This document shows, one piece after another, positions 29,805 to 38,959 of a DNA stretch of 64,000 bases. The notes under the pieces are model-generated. The model ran no database searches. It was not told the origin of the DNA and was given only the letters and a program-made list of their open reading frames with translations. The DNA is taken from positions 1-64,000 of the forward strand of contig CAIYUO010000105.1 in NCBI GenBank assembly GCA_903929425.1. Reading direction: 5' to 3'. Position numbers and translations under genes: made by a program. Every line of letters starts with the position of its first letter. The stretch's first letter is position 1. Source of the DNA: an uncultured Bacteroidota bacterium. GTDB lineage: Bacteria > Bacteroidota > Bacteroidia > Chitinophagales > Chitinophagaceae.

Positions 29805-30992
29805 ATGCAAGTAATTTCTGTCAATACCCCTGACCTACTAAGTTCCTTTCTGGATTTTAATGCGATTGCCAATAAAGACAATCCTAATTATATCCGCCCA
29901 TTAGATAATGAAGTGGAAGCTGTTTTTAATCCTTCCAAAAATAAACTTTTCAAACAAGGCGGGGCAGCAAAAGGCTGGATCATACAAAAGGAAAACGGCG
30001 AGACCATTGGTCGCATCGCAGCTTTTTATTATCCTAATTATAAAAATAAAGGAACGGAATATCCTGTGGGCTGTGTTGGATTTTTTGATTGCATTAATGA
30101 CCAAGTAACCGCTAACTTATTATTTGACACTGCGAAGTCATGGTTATCTGAAAACGGGATGGAAGCTATGGATGGACCTATTAATTTTGGTGATAGAGAC
30201 AAATGGTGGGGGCTCATGATAGATGGATTTAACAGACAACCAATGTATGGAATGTCCTTTAATCCAAGTTACTATCAAGATCTTATTGTCAACTATGGTT
30301 TTCAAAATTACTATGATCAGTACTATTATAGGGCAAATATTTTCGAGGAATTACCTGCTCGCTTCAAAGAGCGTTATGAAAAATTTAAATCAAAGCCTGA
30401 CTATCAAGCAAAGCATTTAAGTAAATCACAATTAGCAAAATATGCGCAGGATTTTGTAACCATTTACAACTCGGCTTGGGCGCAACACGGAGAAGCAAAG
30501 GCCATTACATTAGAACAAATCATGAAGTTATTTAAAACATTGGAGCCCATTATGGACCCAAGGGTAATTTGGTTTGCTTATTATAAGGAAGAACCAATAG
30601 CGATGTTTATAAATATCCCCGACGTGAACCAGTATTTCAAACACTTTAATGGCAAATTAGACCTATTGCAAAAAATACATTTAATGTGGATGAAATGGAC
30701 AGGAAAAAACAATCAACTAACCGGGTTAGCCTTTGGAGTAGTGCCTAAATACCAGGCGTTAGGAATTGATAGTTTCTTAATTTATTCCTGTTCACTTTTA
30801 TTATTGAAAATAAAAAAATACAAAGAATATGAAATGGGTTGGGCTGCCGATTGGAATCCAAAAATGCTCAATATTTACAAAAGCCTAGGGGCAAAACCAA
30901 GTCGTCACATGGTTACCTTTAGATATATTTTTGATACGCAAGCGCACCCATTTGAGCGTCACCCAGTTATGGAATATCATACAGGTGGGTAG
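29805..30992 (+). CDS. Uncharacterised Bacteroidota protein, GNAT-like fold suspected
   Basis: Long intact ORF; GRIAAFYYPNYKNKG, GVVPKYQALGIDSFLIYS resembles acyltransferase segments. Confidence 0.6.
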   Translation: MQVISVNTPDLLSSFLDFNAIANKDNPNYIRPLDNEVEAVFNPSKNKLFKQGGAAKGWIIQKENGETIGRIAAFYYPNYKNKGTEYPVGCVGFFDCINDQVTANLLFDTAKSWLSENGMEAMDGPINFGDRDKWWGLMIDGFNRQPMYGMSFNPSYYQDLIVNYGFQNYYDQYYYRANIFEELPARFKERYEKFKSKPDYQAKHLSKSQLAKYAQDFVTIYNSAWAQHGEAKAITLEQIMKLFKTLEPIMDPRVIWFAYYKEEPIAMFINIPDVNQYFKHFNGKLDLLQKIHLMWMKWTGKNNQLTGLAFGVVPKYQALGIDSFLIYSCSLLLLKIKKYKEYEMGWAADWNPKMLNIYKSLGAKPSRHMVTFRYIFDTQAHPFERHPVMEYHTGG

Positions 30993-31090
30993 GCGAAAAG
31001 CCATATCATTATAGCCAATTGCGCTCTATTACAATGTGCATAAAAGGGACTTAAAATTTATAGGGATAATGTGTATATTGCGCGTCTACT

Positions 31091-32947
31091 ATGGATAATT
31101 TTGTTGTTTCTGCCCGAAAATATAGACCCCAAAACTTTAATACAGTGGTGGGTCAGTCGCATATCACGACTACACTAAAAAATGCCATTTTAAACAATCA
31201 TTTGGCGCATGCCTTTTTGTTTTGTGGACCTAGAGGTGTGGGTAAAACAACCTGTGCAAGAATTTTAGCAAAAACAATAAACTGTACCAATATCACAAAG
31301 CAAGGTGAAGCTTGTAATGAATGTGATAGCTGTACCTCTTTTGAAAAAGGTGCTAGTTTAAATATACATGAATTAGATGCGGCTAGTAACAATTCAGTTG
31401 ATGACATTAGGGCATTAGTTGAACAAGTTCGCTTTGCTCCACAAGCTGGTAAATACAAAGTATATATTGTGGATGAGGTCCATATGTTAAGTGCCAATGC
31501 ATTTAACGCATTCTTGAAAACCTTGGAAGAACCTCCACCCTATGCAATTTTCATTTTAGCAACCACCGAGAAGCATAAAATATTACCTACCATATTAAGT
31601 AGATGTCAAATTTTTGATTTCAAACGAATCACCTCCAATGACACCGTAGTTCATTTGGAAGAAATTATTGAAAAAGAAAACATTCAAGCAGAAAGAAACG
31701 CACTACAATTGATTGCTCAAAAAAGTGAGGGTTGTATGCGTGACGCTTTAAGTATTTTAGATAAAATTGTAAGTTTTTCAAATGGCGCGCTAACCTACAA
31801 AAACACCCTTGAACATTTAAATATCTTAGACGAGGAATACTTTTTTAAATTACTTGAATACCTAACTAAACAAGATTTAACAAATGCCATTTTGCTTTAT
31901 GATGAAATCAATCAAAAAGGCTTTGAGGGTGATACCGTTTTAAATGGCTTAGCTAGCTTCATCCGAAATATATTAGTATGTAAGGATCAAGCAAGTGCTA
32001 AATTATTAGAATCGATTGAGGGTTGGAGAGATCAATATATTTCCACTGCAAAAGCAATTAGCACTCCGTATTTAGTAAGTGCTTTAAACATATTGAACGA
32101 AGCAGAAATTCAATTCAAAATGGCACGCAATAAAAGATTGCATGTTGAAATGGCTATTATTAAATTGAACTTTCTAGCACAAGCAATTGAGTTAAGTTTG
32201 GAAGACAACCAAATAGTAAAAAAAAAACTAGTTGATGCACACTACCCTATTCGCTTAAAGAAAATTCAGCCATTAAGTAATATAATGGTTAACAATGAAG
32301 CAAAATTAGTCATTGAGACCAACGAAATAGTTACAAAACAAGTTAAACAGCAACCTGCAAATAACGAAAGCTCTGCAAATAGTATTTCAGATGCAGCTGA
32401 AAGAGTAAAAGGAAATAGTTATAACGAACCGGTTTCAAAAAGTCCTGTTAAACCCATCACTCCTATTCCAACTGAGCCTGCTACAATAGGTACTAAAAAG
32501 AATTTATTGGAAGCATTACAACATAAATATGGGAAGGAGTATGATATTGAAGAAGTGAAAGAATCACTTTCCTTAAATATGGAAACGCTAAAAAATTGCT
32601 GGGATGACTATGCGGTATTTTTAGAAGCAAACGCAAAGCATGCATCATCGGGTACATTTAAAATTGCGCAATTAGAGATTATTGATGAGATTCACTTTAC
32701 CGTAACGGTGGGCGCTTTAACTGCTCAGAAATTTGTTGAGCAAGAAAGAATGAATTTGCTTGAAAAATTATGGGATATATTTCAAAACAGGGCTATTCAA
32801 TTTGATATTTTAGTTGCAGCTAGTGAAAAAGAGGATGTTCCTTTACACATGCGATTAAACAGCAAACAAAAATACGATCGAATTGCACAACAATTTCCTT
32901 TGGTAAATGATTTAAAAAATAGATGTAATTTAGAAATCTATTTCTAA
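31091..32947 (+). CDS. dnaX: DNA polymerase III subunits gamma/tau
   Basis: SARKYRPQNFNTVVGQSHITTTLKNAI...FLFCGPRGVGKTTCARILAKTINC...CNECDSC...ELDAASNNSVDDIR. Confidence 0.97.
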   Translation: MDNFVVSARKYRPQNFNTVVGQSHITTTLKNAILNNHLAHAFLFCGPRGVGKTTCARILAKTINCTNITKQGEACNECDSCTSFEKGASLNIHELDAASNNSVDDIRALVEQVRFAPQAGKYKVYIVDEVHMLSANAFNAFLKTLEEPPPYAIFILATTEKHKILPTILSRCQIFDFKRITSNDTVVHLEEIIEKENIQAERNALQLIAQKSEGCMRDALSILDKIVSFSNGALTYKNTLEHLNILDEEYFFKLLEYLTKQDLTNAILLYDEINQKGFEGDTVLNGLASFIRNILVCKDQASAKLLESIEGWRDQYISTAKAISTPYLVSALNILNEAEIQFKMARNKRLHVEMAIIKLNFLAQAIELSLEDNQIVKKKLVDAHYPIRLKKIQPLSNIMVNNEAKLVIETNEIVTKQVKQQPANNESSANSISDAAERVKGNSYNEPVSKSPVKPITPIPTEPATIGTKKNLLEALQHKYGKEYDIEEVKESLSLNMETLKNCWDDYAVFLEANAKHASSGTFKIAQLEIIDEIHFTVTVGALTAQKFVEQERMNLLEKLWDIFQNRAIQFDILVAASEKEDVPLHMRLNSKQKYDRIAQQFPLVNDLKNRCNLEIYF

Positions 32948-32974
32948 TAGTTCGTTTTAAGAATTAATCAAACT

Positions 32975-33319
32975 TTACAATTTAGCTTTATTATATCCTT
33001 TTTGTTGGAGGTATTGGAAAACCTTTTGACGATGGTCTCCTTGTATGATAATTTCTCCGTCTTTTACGGAACCGCCAGTACCGCAATGATTTTTCAATGC
33101 TTTTCCTAATACATTCATATCTTCTTCCTTTCCAATAAACCCATATATAACTGTCGCAGTTTTTCCCGCCCTATGCTTCGTTTCCAATATCACCCTTAAT
33201 GGTTGTTGGTCTGTTGACAAAGTTGCTACTTCAGCTTCATCTTGAATAGGTGTAAAATTCGGGTCAGTACTATAAACTAATGGCGATCCTGCGGATTTGT
33301 TTTTTTTACTCATATACAA
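32975..33319 (-). CDS. SUI1/eIF1-like translation initiation factor family (YciH-like)
   Basis: QPLRVILETKHRAGKTATVIYGFIGKEEDMNVLGKALKNHCGTGGSVKDGEIIIQGDHRQKVFQYLQQKGY. Confidence 0.92.
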   Translation of the reverse strand: MYMSKKNKSAGSPLVYSTDPNFTPIQDEAEVATLSTDQQPLRVILETKHRAGKTATVIYGFIGKEEDMNVLGKALKNHCGTGGSVKDGEIIIQGDHRQKVFQYLQQKGYNKAKL

Positions 33320-33327
33320 TACTTATG

Positions 33328-33717
33328 CTAATTCACTCTTATGCTAACTATGGATATCCCCTTTTTGGACTCTTGTAATAGTAAAGTGAGATTATATTTT
33401 GATGTACCTGATATCAATTTACCTGTTAAATAAACAGTCGTGCCCACTTTTCGTTCGCCGTTTTTCTCAAAACCAATGATATTGTTTTTATTGAAAAAAT
33501 TACTTAATAAATCATTAGCTTCCTTTGCATTATATTGCTTTTGGGCAACCAAATAAGGCATACTAACCTCAACCTGGATATCCCAAAAAGAACTTAAATT
33601 ATTGAAATTTGATGTTTGTAAATTTTGAATCAATGATTCAGTATCATTTTGAGCTATCAAGCTTTGACTTAAAAAAACAAAAAATAATAAAAGAAATATT
33701 TGTCTAACGGGTTTCAT
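33328..33717 (-). CDS. DUF4783-type secreted protein
   Basis: Signal peptide plus SSFWDIQVEVSMP...NAKEANDLLSNFFNKNN. Confidence 0.75.
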   Translation of the reverse strand: MKPVRQIFLLLFFVFLSQSLIAQNDTESLIQNLQTSNFNNLSSFWDIQVEVSMPYLVAQKQYNAKEANDLLSNFFNKNNIIGFEKNGERKVGTTVYLTGKLISGTSKYNLTLLLQESKKGISIVSIRVN

Positions 33718-33831
33718 TTTTTAATATTAGTTGTAAAGATAACTACTTAAATTTGCCAAAATAAAGGGGTCATTCCTTTACTGTACAATTTAGCAAATAA
33801 TTAATTGTTCCACGTAACAAAAATAAAGAAT

Positions 33832-35349
33832 ATGTCAAAAAAAGTAATACTCGTCATAATGGATGGTTGGGGTTTAGGGAAAGTGCCATTATCAGATGCA
33901 ATACAACAAGCAAAAGTACCCTTTGTAAGCAGTTTATATAACAAATATCCTCACTCAACACTTATTACTTGTGGCGAAGAAGTTGGACTTCCCGACGGTC
34001 AAATGGGTAATAGTGAAGTAGGCCATTTAAACTTAGGGGCTGGTCGTATTGTTTACCAAGAATTACAACGAATAAATGTTGCAGTAAGAGATGGTGAGTT
34101 AGCAAATAATAAAACATTGATAGACACTATTCAATATGCAAAAGAAAATAATAAACCTTTACATTTATTAGGTTTGGTGAGTGACGGTGGCGTGCATGCA
34201 CATACCACCCATTTAAAAGCCCTATGTGATATTTGTAAAACAAATGGATTAACAAAAGTTTACATTCATGCTTTCACCGATGGAAGAGACACAGATCCAA
34301 AAAGCGGATTAGCTTATGTTGAAAATGTAGAAGCGCATTTAAAAAATTCAGTAGGAAAAATAGCCACTGTAAGTGGGAGATATTATGCGATGGATCGTGA
34401 TAAAAGATGGGAAAGAGTTCAATTGGCATATGATGCATTAGTGAATGCAAAGGGTCCAACTGCCAACACTGCTTCAGAAGCTATTAAAGAAAATTATGCA
34501 AAGGATATTACCGACGAATTTATAAAACCAACTGTATTAATTGAAAATGGTGCTCCTATTGCAACTATTCAATCAGGTGATGCAGTTTTATGTTTCAACT
34601 TTAGAACTGATCGTTGTAGAGAAATTACAGAGGTCTTATCTCAAAAAGATTTTCCTGAATTTGGCATGAAAAAGTTGGATTTGCATTATACTACTATTAC
34701 TAAATACGATGAGACCTTTAAAAATGTAAACGTCATTTTCGAAAACGACAACCTAGTAAATACCTTGGGTGATGTGTTGGCACAAAATCATAAAAAACAA
34801 ATTCGTATTGCTGAAACTGAAAAGTATCCGCATGTGACTTTCTTTTTTAGCGGAGGTAGTGAAGTTCCTTTTGAAGGAGAGTCGCGCATTATGGCGCCAT
34901 CACCAAAGGTTGCCACCTATGATTTACAACCTGAAATGAGTGCTCAAGAATTGACTGATAAATTAATACCTGAAATTAATGCTGGCAACCCTGATTTTAT
35001 TTGTTTAAATTTTGCCAATGCGGATATGGTGGGACATACTGGTATTTTTAGTGCCGTTGTAAAAGCAGTTGAAACGGTAGATGAATGTGTTGAAAAAATT
35101 GTAACAGCAGGTTTAAACAATGATTATACTATTTTCCTAACAGCCGACCATGGCAATGCCGACTATATGATCAATGAGGATGGAAGCCCTAATACGGCCC
35201 ATACTACTAACTTAGTACCTTTCTTTATTATTGATAAGGACTGGAAAGGAACCATACAAGCGGGCAAATTGGGGGACATTGCCCCAACCATTTTAACGAT
35301 GATGGATGTAGCCATTCCAAAGGAAATGACTGGAAAAGTGTTGATCTAA
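33832..35349 (+). CDS. gpmI: 2,3-bisphosphoglycerate-independent phosphoglycerate mutase
   Basis: KKVILVIMDGWGLG...MGNSEVGHLNLGAGRIVYQ...HAFTDGRDTDPKSG...GRYYAMDRDKRWERV. Confidence 0.97.
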   Translation: MSKKVILVIMDGWGLGKVPLSDAIQQAKVPFVSSLYNKYPHSTLITCGEEVGLPDGQMGNSEVGHLNLGAGRIVYQELQRINVAVRDGELANNKTLIDTIQYAKENNKPLHLLGLVSDGGVHAHTTHLKALCDICKTNGLTKVYIHAFTDGRDTDPKSGLAYVENVEAHLKNSVGKIATVSGRYYAMDRDKRWERVQLAYDALVNAKGPTANTASEAIKENYAKDITDEFIKPTVLIENGAPIATIQSGDAVLCFNFRTDRCREITEVLSQKDFPEFGMKKLDLHYTTITKYDETFKNVNVIFENDNLVNTLGDVLAQNHKKQIRIAETEKYPHVTFFFSGGSEVPFEGESRIMAPSPKVATYDLQPEMSAQELTDKLIPEINAGNPDFICLNFANADMVGHTGIFSAVVKAVETVDECVEKIVTAGLNNDYTIFLTADHGNADYMINEDGSPNTAHTTNLVPFFIIDKDWKGTIQAGKLGDIAPTILTMMDVAIPKEMTGKVLI

Positions 35350-35412
35350 ATTAATTAACTTACATTTAAACTATCAACAAAATAGTTGACAAAACATTCA
35401 AAATCAACGTTT

Positions 35413-35916
35413 ATGATTAAGAAAATTTTAATGGTATTGCTTCTGGCATTGATAGTTATTCAATTTATTAGACCAACCAAAAATAATTCAGGTGAAAAAT
35501 TAAATGATATTTCAACCAAGTACAAAATGTCCGATACTGTTCGATTGGTTTTTGACAAGGCTTGTGCCGACTGTCATAGTAACAGTACAAAGTATCCTTG
35601 GTATGCATCGGTTCAACCTGTTGCTTTTTGGTTAAACGATCATGTTATGGATGGGAAAAGACATTTTAATTTAAACGAGTTTGCGAGTTACAGAATTGGT
35701 AAACAAAATAAAAAATTAGAGGAGTGTATTGAGCAAATTGAAGAAGGTGAAATGCCCTTAAGCTCATATACCCTTATTCATAAAGAAGCCGTGCTTTCGG
35801 AAAATGAAAAAACAACCTTAATTAAATGGTGTAAAAGTGTTATGGATACTATTCATGCAAATTATCCTGAAGATAGTTTGAAATTAAAACGTCCACAACA
35901 AGCCGCTGGGAAATAA
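35413..35916 (+). CDS. Haem-binding domain protein (single CxxCH, Haem_bd-like)
   Basis: N-terminal TM, FDKACADCHSNSTKYPWYASVQPVAFWLNDHVMDGKRHFNLNEF. Confidence 0.85.
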   Translation: MIKKILMVLLLALIVIQFIRPTKNNSGEKLNDISTKYKMSDTVRLVFDKACADCHSNSTKYPWYASVQPVAFWLNDHVMDGKRHFNLNEFASYRIGKQNKKLEECIEQIEEGEMPLSSYTLIHKEAVLSENEKTTLIKWCKSVMDTIHANYPEDSLKLKRPQQAAGK

Positions 35917-35928
35917 GAGCAACGCAAT

Positions 35929-36582
35929 ATGAAAATTAACAAAGCAACTTATTTAATTTCTAGTCCAGGATTTGAGCAATGTCCAAAATTGGATCAACCT
36001 GAATACGCATTTATAGGTCGAAGTAATGTAGGCAAGTCCTCCATTATCAACGCAGTATGTAATCAAAAGAATTTAGCTAAAACATCGGGGACACCAGGTA
36101 AAACTCAGCTCATTAATCATTTTGAAGTAATGAGTTCAAATGCAAAGGGTCCATGGGACAAATGGTATATTGTAGATTTGCCAGGGTATGGCTTTGCAAA
36201 AGTTTCACAAAGCAGTAGACGCAGATGGGAACAAATGATAGAAAATTATTTAAGAAAACGACCTAACTTAAATAGAGTATTTGTACTAATTGATAGCCGC
36301 CACGCTCCACAAAAAATTGATTTAGAATTTATAGAACAAATGGTGAAATGGGAAATACCTTATACCCTTATATTCACGAAATCAGACAAGGAAAAGCCTG
36401 CAGTTGTTGCTCGAAATGTTCAAGCGATGTTTGATACCTTAAGGGAAATATTACCTTTTTTACCTCAAGGTTTTATAACCAGTGCGGAAAAAAAATTGGG
36501 CGTGGAAGAAGTGGTAGCCTGCATTGATCAATACAATCGTTTATATGCTGACGAGAAAAAGGAGTCATCAAATAACAAATAA
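35929..36582 (+). CDS. engB: Ribosome biogenesis GTP-binding protein EngB/YsxC
   Basis: EYAFIGRSNVGKSSIINAV...KTSGTPGKTQLINHF...IVDLPGYGFAKVS...TKSDK. Confidence 0.96.
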   Translation: MKINKATYLISSPGFEQCPKLDQPEYAFIGRSNVGKSSIINAVCNQKNLAKTSGTPGKTQLINHFEVMSSNAKGPWDKWYIVDLPGYGFAKVSQSSRRRWEQMIENYLRKRPNLNRVFVLIDSRHAPQKIDLEFIEQMVKWEIPYTLIFTKSDKEKPAVVARNVQAMFDTLREILPFLPQGFITSAEKKLGVEEVVACIDQYNRLYADEKKESSNNK

Positions 36583-36613
36583 CCTTATACCCAATCCCCT
36601 ATAGATTAATTAA

Positions 36614-36639
36614 TCGCCCGCTTAGCAATAAGTGGGCGA
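36614..36639 (+). terminator. Strong hairpin (GCAA tetraloop) downstream of engB
   Basis: TCGCCCGCTTA-GCAA-TAAGTGGGCGA, 11-bp stem, followed by CTTTGTTTATATTT. Confidence 0.65.
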
Positions 36640-36675
36640 CTTTGTTTATATTTACGCCTATTATATTTAACAATT

Positions 36676-38445
36676 ATGAAAATACTATTTCAATATATTC
36701 GACCCTTTAGAAACCTTGTATTTATTGCGTTTATTTTGGCTGCCATCAACCAAACATTTTCCATGTTTGACCCCATGTTATTTGGTAGGTTAATTGATGA
36801 ATTTGCAAAAACACCATTTGTAGATGCATTAGGGCATATTAGAACTGAACCTATCTATTTAAAAGGCATTGGTAACATTCTATTATTATTAGTAGGTACA
36901 GCAATGGTAAGTAGAATTGCAAAGGCTTTTCAGGATTACACCGTAAATGTAATCATTCAAAAATTTGGCGCTTCCTTGTTTACCGATGGTTTAAAGCATT
37001 CAATGCAATTACCTTATCAAGCATTTGAGGATCAACGAAGTGGAGAGACCTTGTCAATATTAACCAAAGCACGTGCTGACTGTGAAAAATTTATTAGTTA
37101 TGTAATTAATGTAGTATTTGGAATTGTTGTGAGTATTGTATTTATATCGATTTATGCTACCAAGCTTCACTGGTCCATTATGCCTATTTATATTTTAGGA
37201 GCCGGAACTATAGCTTATGTAACTAATTTATTGAGTAAGCGAATTAAGTCAATTCAAAAAAATATTGTAAAGGAAACCACTACCCTTGCTGGTACAACTA
37301 CCGAAAGTTTGCGCAACATTGAATTGGTAAAAAGCTTAGGACTAACTAATCAGGAAGTAGACAGGCTTAATAACAATACCTACAAAATTTTAGCATTAGA
37401 ATTAAAAAAAGTAAAAAACATACGTTCTTTAAGTTTTATACAGGGAACGATGGTTAACTTTTTAAGACAGGTTATCACCTTTACTTTAATGTGGTTAATT
37501 TTCAAAGAGATTTTAACTGTAGGGCAATTAATTTCACTGCAGTTTTATAGCTTTTTTATTTTTGGTCCACTACAGGAAATTGGCAGTATCATTATGAGCT
37601 ATCGTGAAACCGAAGCGTCCTTGAATAATTTTGATGCGTTAATGAAAAAAGAAATTGAAATAAATCCTGCGGATGCGGTTCCTATTGGCAATATTGAGCA
37701 TTTGGCATTTGACCATGTTGGATTTCAACATCAAACGGCAAATTTCAAAGCCATGGATGATATTAGCTTTGAGGTTAAAAAGGGGGAAACTATTGCTTTT
37801 GTTGGACCCTCAGGTGCTGGTAAAAGTACTTTGGTAAAGCTGATTGTAGGATTGTATCAAACACAAGAAGGGCAGATCGTTATCAATGGAGTCAATAGCA
37901 AACAAATTGACATGAATGAACTTAGAAATCAAATAAGTTTTGTTACACAGGATACCCAATTGTTTGCAGGTACAATTCGCGAAAACTTAGCCTTTGTTGC
38001 ACCAAATGCTAGTGAGGAAGAAATGTTAATTGCCTTACAAAAATCAAGTTGTAGTAATATTTTAGATAAAGGTGGTAATGGATTAGCTACTGTCATCGGA
38101 GAAGGTGGTTTAAAGTTAAGTGGTGGTGAAAAACAAAGACTATCCATTGCTCGTGCATTATTAAGACATCCACACTTATTAATATTTGACGAAGCTACTT
38201 CTAGTTTAGATAGTTTAACCGAGGAGTCCATTACCGATACCATTCGTGAATTATCTGCCGAGCGTGAACAAATTACGATTATGATTGCACACCGCTTAAG
38301 TACCATCATTCATGCAACAAGGATATATGTATTAGAAAAAGGGAAAGTAATTGAGCAAGGTAATCATGAATCATTGCTTGCAGAAAAAGGTTTGTATTAT
38401 GCTATGTGGAGACAACAAATTGGGGAGCGTAAGCCAACTCATTAA
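36676..38445 (+). CDS. ABC exporter, fused permease/ATPase
   Basis: VGPSGAGKSTLVKLIVGLY, LSGGEKQRLSIARALLRHPHLLIFDEATSSLD. Confidence 0.95.
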   Translation: MKILFQYIRPFRNLVFIAFILAAINQTFSMFDPMLFGRLIDEFAKTPFVDALGHIRTEPIYLKGIGNILLLLVGTAMVSRIAKAFQDYTVNVIIQKFGASLFTDGLKHSMQLPYQAFEDQRSGETLSILTKARADCEKFISYVINVVFGIVVSIVFISIYATKLHWSIMPIYILGAGTIAYVTNLLSKRIKSIQKNIVKETTTLAGTTTESLRNIELVKSLGLTNQEVDRLNNNTYKILALELKKVKNIRSLSFIQGTMVNFLRQVITFTLMWLIFKEILTVGQLISLQFYSFFIFGPLQEIGSIIMSYRETEASLNNFDALMKKEIEINPADAVPIGNIEHLAFDHVGFQHQTANFKAMDDISFEVKKGETIAFVGPSGAGKSTLVKLIVGLYQTQEGQIVINGVNSKQIDMNELRNQISFVTQDTQLFAGTIRENLAFVAPNASEEEMLIALQKSSCSNILDKGGNGLATVIGEGGLKLSGGEKQRLSIARALLRHPHLLIFDEATSSLDSLTEESITDTIRELSAEREQITIMIAHRLSTIIHATRIYVLEKGKVIEQGNHESLLAEKGLYYAMWRQQIGERKPTH

Positions 38446-38464
38446 AAAAATGATCTTCCTTAAT

Positions 38465-38908
38465 TTAATCTCGTTCAAATTTCTTTTTTAAATATTCCAT
38501 TACGGTTGGATCTTCGAGACCTTCCATATCGCTTAATTCAATTTCAATAGCTTTTGTACTTAACCTAATTTCAATAAAAGAAAGTAAGATAGACCATGAA
38601 AATGAAATTAAACTAGCGGCAAAAACAAATTGTGCTATACGTTGGGAATCAATGTAAATAAAGAACATTGAAACAATAGAAAACAACAAAGAGGCTACAC
38701 CATATGTTTGCATGTTTCTAATGAGTTTAAGACGATATTTTAAATTCTTAATTTGGATAAAAATTAAATGCCTTTGCTCCTGTGTTTGATATTTGTCGTG
38801 CAGTGCCCTAACACGGCTAGACAAGGCTAAAAAACGGTTGGTATAAGCCAGCATGATTAAACTAATTGCTGGAAAAAGAAGTGCGGGTATATTTACAGTT
38901 AATTCCAT
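38465..38908 (-). CDS. DUF2721-like membrane protein
   Basis: IPALLFPAISLIMLAYTNRFLALSSRVRALHDKY; three hydrophobic segments. Confidence 0.8.
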   Translation of the reverse strand: MELTVNIPALLFPAISLIMLAYTNRFLALSSRVRALHDKYQTQEQRHLIFIQIKNLKYRLKLIRNMQTYGVASLLFSIVSMFFIYIDSQRIAQFVFAASLISFSWSILLSFIEIRLSTKAIEIELSDMEGLEDPTVMEYLKKKFERD

Positions 38909-38959
38909 AGCACAAAAATATAAAGTATTTTTGTGCTATCGGTGTAATTGCTACAATAA

